A DNA stretch of 64,000 nt from positions 26,693,375 to 26,757,374 of the forward strand of contig CM065175.1 of the NCBI GenBank assembly GCA_033026295.1, in the 5' to 3' direction. The stretch's first letter is position 1. Each line of letters starts with the position of its first letter. This stretch comes from Channa striata (lineage: Eukaryota > Chordata > Actinopteri > Anabantiformes > Channidae). The notes under the pieces were generated by a model. The model was not told the DNA's origin. It saw only the letters and a program-made list of their open reading frames with translations, and made no database searches. A program made the translations under genes and the position numbers. Shown here piece after piece: positions 60,501-64,000 of the stretch.

Positions 60501-62415
60501 AATGTAGTTATGTACGGATAAATACAGCAAAGGGTTCAGTCTCTGTAACGCCGCATTCAACGGGTTATTTAAAAGAAAAGGAAATACACCAGGTGACTGC
60601 CCATGTTTCTAATTTAGAGACAAAAATCACTGCCACCAACTGGGCAGTGATACAGCTTGAAAGTTTGTTATACAAAATTCATACAAATTCAAAAAACAAA
60701 CAATCTTGACCATTTCATTAAGTCTGTGGTTTTATGTTGTTTACAGTGTTCAAAGACTTTGGACCCTGACTGTAAGACGGTTTACAGGGAGTTTACCGGA
60801 GGATGTAGGTGAGAAGAAGCATCTGCAGGACAAGGAAAGGGTAGGCGAAGCTCTCCCTCAGCGGCGGAGTCCACATCACGCGAGTGCTCTGGACACACAC
60901 ACACACACACACACATTATATCACTGCACTGGGACGTAAAAATAACACACTGGTTTTGTAGAACCTCACATATGCCGGATGGCAAGACTGCACACACGCA
61001 ACAAAGGCCGAGACTACCACGGCGATTCCAGGGTATCGTGCTGACAGTCTGCGTGTCACATACATTTACCTTTAGTCATTTGTCGGACGATTCTATCCAA
61101 AGCAGGTGAACGTGTAACATGTCAATTTCACTGCGCCAGACAAATTTACTCAGCTGTAGTTAGTGTTAATAAGTAAAAACACTTCCTTTAAGTTTCCATT
61201 ACAACTGAAGGTCTGGGTACGAGAAGCAAAATAATTCAGACTTCATTAGTTGATTTCAAACTGGATTCAGATTTGATAAAAAGCTATTAAACTAAATCCA
61301 TTGTCATATGCAGCAATACTGTCAGACACAACGAACAAGCCGTTTGTCATTATTAGATTAGACTATGCATCTGTTGCACCAGATAAATATAAATACATAA
61401 AATACAAAGGTGTTTCTAAACGAGAACGACGTTGCTGTAAGATATTTCGACTGACTAACAGGTTGCCTGACCCCTCGGCTGGACTCCGGCTACATTTCTA
61501 AGTGTTCTAAAAAGAGAAACTTCCCTCGGTTGTTTGAGAAAATTCCACCACTCTATTTATGTAAAATCGCCCTCGATGCTGTAATCTCACATTTGTCACC
61601 TCTGTACTGTGCTTCCTGTGAACAAAAGGAACTATTACGGTTAAAACTGTCAGCAGCCACCACGATGTTCAGGGAAACAAAGGGAGCGCGAGGTTCAAAT
61701 GGGCTGAGAACCACCTGTGAGTCTACGTGTGATGAAAAGTCACTGCATTGATGTGGAAGAAGAAAAAAAGAAAAAGGAGAAGTGCTAATTGTTCTGGAAG
61801 AAGCAAAAGAGAAGGAGGGTGAGTGGAGGGACTGAGCTTCGAGTGCCGGCCGAACCCGACTCTAAGCTCTTTGAGGGGTGAAATGAGTCCCTGTTATCCA
61901 CCCTCTGCTTTCTAAGTGTATTTTTCACTGAGCGCTTTAAACAATCCTGAAGCTCAAACCCAAAGAGCTACAACGCTGCAGTATTGAAATCTCTGTTTCA
62001 CTGACACTGATAGTGAAGAGGACAAGCAGTGGACTCACCTCGCCGTGATTGAAGAACAAGCACATCGTGGTAACAACGCCTCCCAGCCGACTACCGCTAG
62101 AGGAAAAGATACGTCAAGTCAGGTTGCATGATAAGAACGAAAGATCAGAGAAATTCAGAAAGGTCACGCTCTGATGCAGGTCTTAGTTTTGGCAAAGACA
62201 GAAGACAAAGGGCTCAAACTGTTTTTCTGAGAGGTGAGATCGACCATAAAAATTCTCTCCCTCCCTTTGCGTTTGCTACCTCAGCATGACAGGACAGAGC
62301 GCTGGACGGGAGTGGAGTTACCTGAGGTAGGAACCGTAAATGAAGAACAGGCTCATCATCACGCCGTTCAACAGGAACACACAGGTGACGTAGAAATACG
62401 CCGGATCACCCATCC
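51593..62415 (-). CDS. dpy19l1: Dpy-19-like C-mannosyltransferase 1, partial: 17 C-terminal exons
   Basis: DPY19-family proteins are multi-pass ER membrane GT-C enzymes that C-mannosylate tryptophan of WxxW motifs, as in thrombospondin repeats, from dolichol-phosphate mannose. Exons (minus strand): 62322-62415, 62039-62096, 60797-60888, 60269-60368, 59100-59177, 57737-57823, 57467-57526, 57177-57257, 56522-56623, 56054-56125, 54716-54795, 54505-54529, 53229-53348, 52863-53037, 52658-52757, 52108-52233, 51593-51764. All splice sites are GT-AG and all phases agree, giving 539 residues. Hallmarks: SGSRLGGVVTTMCLFFNHGE, STRVMWTPPLRESFAYPFLV, FMLPWQFAQFVLLTQ, LLMFGNSMLLTSFYASSL, YTCAAEFDFME, LKLFLTPHMCLMASLICSKQ, EFSNLPQEELLSWIQDNT, VFAGAMPTMASVKLSTGRPI, VNHPHYEDAGLRERTK, PGCSMPEIWDIEDPHN, PHFTTVFSNDVYKVL. 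These fit DPY19L1 better than L3 or L4. The N-terminal exons are beyond 64000. Confidence 0.93.
52012..52036. repeat. (TCCC)n repeat in the last dpy19l1 intron
   Basis: About six perfect CCCT units, pyrimidine-rich on the plus strand and therefore purine-rich in the transcript. Confidence 0.9.
53765..53940 (+). repeat. tRNA-derived SINE in a dpy19l1 intron
   Basis: tRNA-like head with an A-box-like 'tggtagctcagaattg' (about 53774-53789) and a B-box-like 'ggtttgatcccg' (53811-53822). It is followed by 'tgtccctgagcgagacacc' and 'ctgcccactgctccctccag', words typical of teleost tRNA-derived SINE bodies. Transcription direction is plus, antisense to dpy19l1. Diverged; no clear target duplication seen. 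Confidence 0.75.
60894..60916. repeat. (CA)n beside a dpy19l1 acceptor
   Basis: The CA run starts 6 bp from the acceptor of exon 60797-60888. In the transcript a (TG)n stretch stands where the polypyrimidine tract would be. Confidence 0.9.
61061..61112 (+). repeat. SINE/LINE 3'-tail fragment
   Basis: Reads 'acatttacctttagtcattt' then 'gattctatccaaagcaggtg'. This closely follows the conserved 3' tail of V-SINE-type teleost elements (catttagcagacgcttttatc). Only the tail is recognisable. Confidence 0.6.
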
Positions 62416-64000
62416 CTAAAGTGCACAACACACAGCCAGATGAGATCACACAGAAGAGCTGCTAAACTGATAATAAAGTGATAGGATGATTAGCGACAGC
62501 TCTACCTGAAACACTGAGAACAGTCCAGCCCACAAAGAGAAGAGAGGCAGGGAAGTTTACAACACTTTGCTGACTGTAATAATCTGGGAGCAGTGTTCAC
62601 GAGGTTCTTTCAGATTGTACTGCTTGAGTTTTGGGAGCTGTATCATCCGCCTCACTCCAATTTGGCCAAGTTAGGTCAATGCAAAAATAGTCCAGACTAC
62701 AGGTAGCACTGTGCCGGGGCAATGCTTCTGGGGCAGAATGATGAATTCACTGTGCTCTGCTCTGGCTACAGCCGGGACGACGCCACAGTCCCTGAACGAC
62801 AGAGGCTGAACTGGGCTGTACCGCTCTTAATGAGTTTGTCGGAAAACAACTGGGGATTTTTTTTTTTATGCCCTACAGGACGGACAAAGATCCAACATAT
62901 CTGTTTGCAGGAGGGAAGCTCGGGTGATAATTCAGATTTAAGTGAAATTATTGTGAGAAACACTGTGAAGGTTCTGCAGAACATTTTCCTAATCAAGAAG
63001 CAGTCCATGTAAAAATACTGTACGTTGTACTGAAAGGTGAGTCTCATCCGTATCTGTACTAGTGTACAGAGGCAGGTTTTCCGTGACCACAAAGGCTCTT
63101 TTACAGCTCAGCGAAGTGAAACTGAGTTTCCAGCCATTTCTTCTCAGCACAATTAGCAGTTTCACAGAACAGACTGAAATAGCTGCAGTGACTAACAGGA
63201 TCCTTGGGAGTGTGTCGACATCATGATGCGGTGGTAAATCACAGAGCAAACACAAACCAGCAGCTCCGTCTGAGAATAACTGTTAATCTGACTAGCCACT
63301 TTTTACTGTGTCTCTTTACTAACGTCCTGGCTACAGTTACAGGAAATGTTGCCGCTTCCTGTCCGCTAGCTCTTATGCAAGGCACGTTGCATCAGGTTCA
63401 TGTAAACACTGAGAAAACAGCCTGTGAACGTCGACCCCGGGGCGCCACGCTCCACTAATGAGGCTGACAGAAACACAGAGCGAAAGCCGACCACCGCTTG
63501 TGCTTCGAGGAAAAAATACTGTGAATTTAAAAAAGGAAACCTAATCTAAAACATGTTTTGGTAATATACTTGATTGATAAACTTCTTTTTGATTTGCGTT
63601 ATTTGGTCTGCCGTGCACGCTTTTAAATGTATTTCCGTGGCACAGGAATCATGACTGAGGAGAATAACTGATGTTTTCTCAAGTCTCTGACTGTCTGACC
63701 ATCCCACAGTGGCAACAAACTCCCATGAAGTCACTACAGGTCCACAAACAGTCTGACACATAACCACATATGAACATTTTTATATTCTGGGTTTTCGTGG
63801 GGATTAAACCAACAAGATGTAACATATTAACAAGTGAATGTTAAAGTGGCTAGAGTTTCTGTCACCTTTGGACACAGGGAGGCTAACCGTTGTAATCCGA
63901 GCTGCTTCAGTGTTGGATGTGAACGTATTTTAAACTGAAAACTACGAGCGTGTAAATTTTACACGCTCTGACCAGCCAACACTTTGTGAGGCTGTTTTGA
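62416..64000 (-). other. dpy19l1 upstream intron (partial), no exon seen
   Basis: This lies upstream in transcript order of the first recognised exon (acceptor TTTAG before GGATG at 62415). I searched the minus strand for the expected preceding N-terminal luminal-loop exons and found no match, so this is read as intron running off the window edge. No repeats of note. Confidence 0.6.

Larger units (their letters stand above)
56054..62415 (-). other. dpy19l1: dpy19l1 membrane-domain exons (first ten in window)
   Basis: The exons encode successive hydrophobic segments: DPAYFYVTCVFLLNGVMMSL and FFIYGSYLS; FLVLQMLLLTYILR; MVALGISNLCFMLPW; ASLFASYILGYLG; VALGVCFLLMFGNSMLL; VMQGLAWVGATVLLKFLLST; and YLKTLLLPTSMVVVALIAGK. 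The loop HISALIKSKFTNYKDFHTLM followed by YTCAAEFDFMELE is strongly conserved in DPY19L1. Short exons of 58-102 nt fit the usual organisation of the family. Confidence 0.9.

Overview
The window looks like nuclear DNA of a ray-finned fish. It has intron-rich vertebrate genes with GT-AG introns mostly under 1.5 kb, very many (CA)n/(TG)n microsatellites, and interspersed repeats of teleost type (tRNA-derived SINE, LINE 3' fragment, TA-flanked inverted-repeat DNA elements). I lean towards a spiny-rayed (percomorph) teleost but cannot name a species.

Three protein-coding genes lie in a row, all on the minus strand. (1) cspg5 (neuroglycan C): exon 1 (signal peptide) at 14096-14192 and the large acidic/EGF exon at 2535-3522; the transmembrane and cytoplasmic exons lie beyond position 1. 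(2) smarcc1 (BAF155/SWI3-type core subunit of the BAF chromatin remodeller): all 28 coding exons from the ATG at 46942 to the stop at 27862, about 1,140 codons once one apparent missing base in exon 5 is allowed for. (3) dpy19l1 (Dpy-19-like C-mannosyltransferase): 17 coding exons, 51593-62415; the N-terminal exons lie beyond 64000. cspg5 and smarcc1 are also neighbours on human 3p21.31, so that pair is old synteny; human DPY19L1 is on another chromosome.

Layout from low to high coordinate: cspg5 intron 2 (1-2534); cspg5 exon 2; a 10.6-kb repeat-rich cspg5 intron 1 (3523-14095); cspg5 exon 1 and a GC-rich promoter (14096-14650); intergenic DNA with microsatellites, hairpins and a 352-bp inverted-repeat element (14650-24590); a probable long smarcc1 3' UTR (24590-27861); smarcc1 exons (27862-46942) with an 881-bp DNA element in intron 3; a TATA-less CpG-type smarcc1 promoter (about 46943-47110); an intergenic spacer (47111-49390); a probable dpy19l1 3' UTR (49390-51592); dpy19l1 exons (51593-62415) and upstream intron.

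The three products work in different places (cell surface/extracellular, nucleus, ER membrane) and do not form one pathway. I found no operon, CRISPR array, rRNA or intact tRNA gene, and no credible undescribed system. The items most worth checking are an apparent one-base frameshift in smarcc1 exon 5, six same-strand let-7 seed matches in the probable smarcc1 3' UTR, and two TA-flanked inverted-repeat elements.
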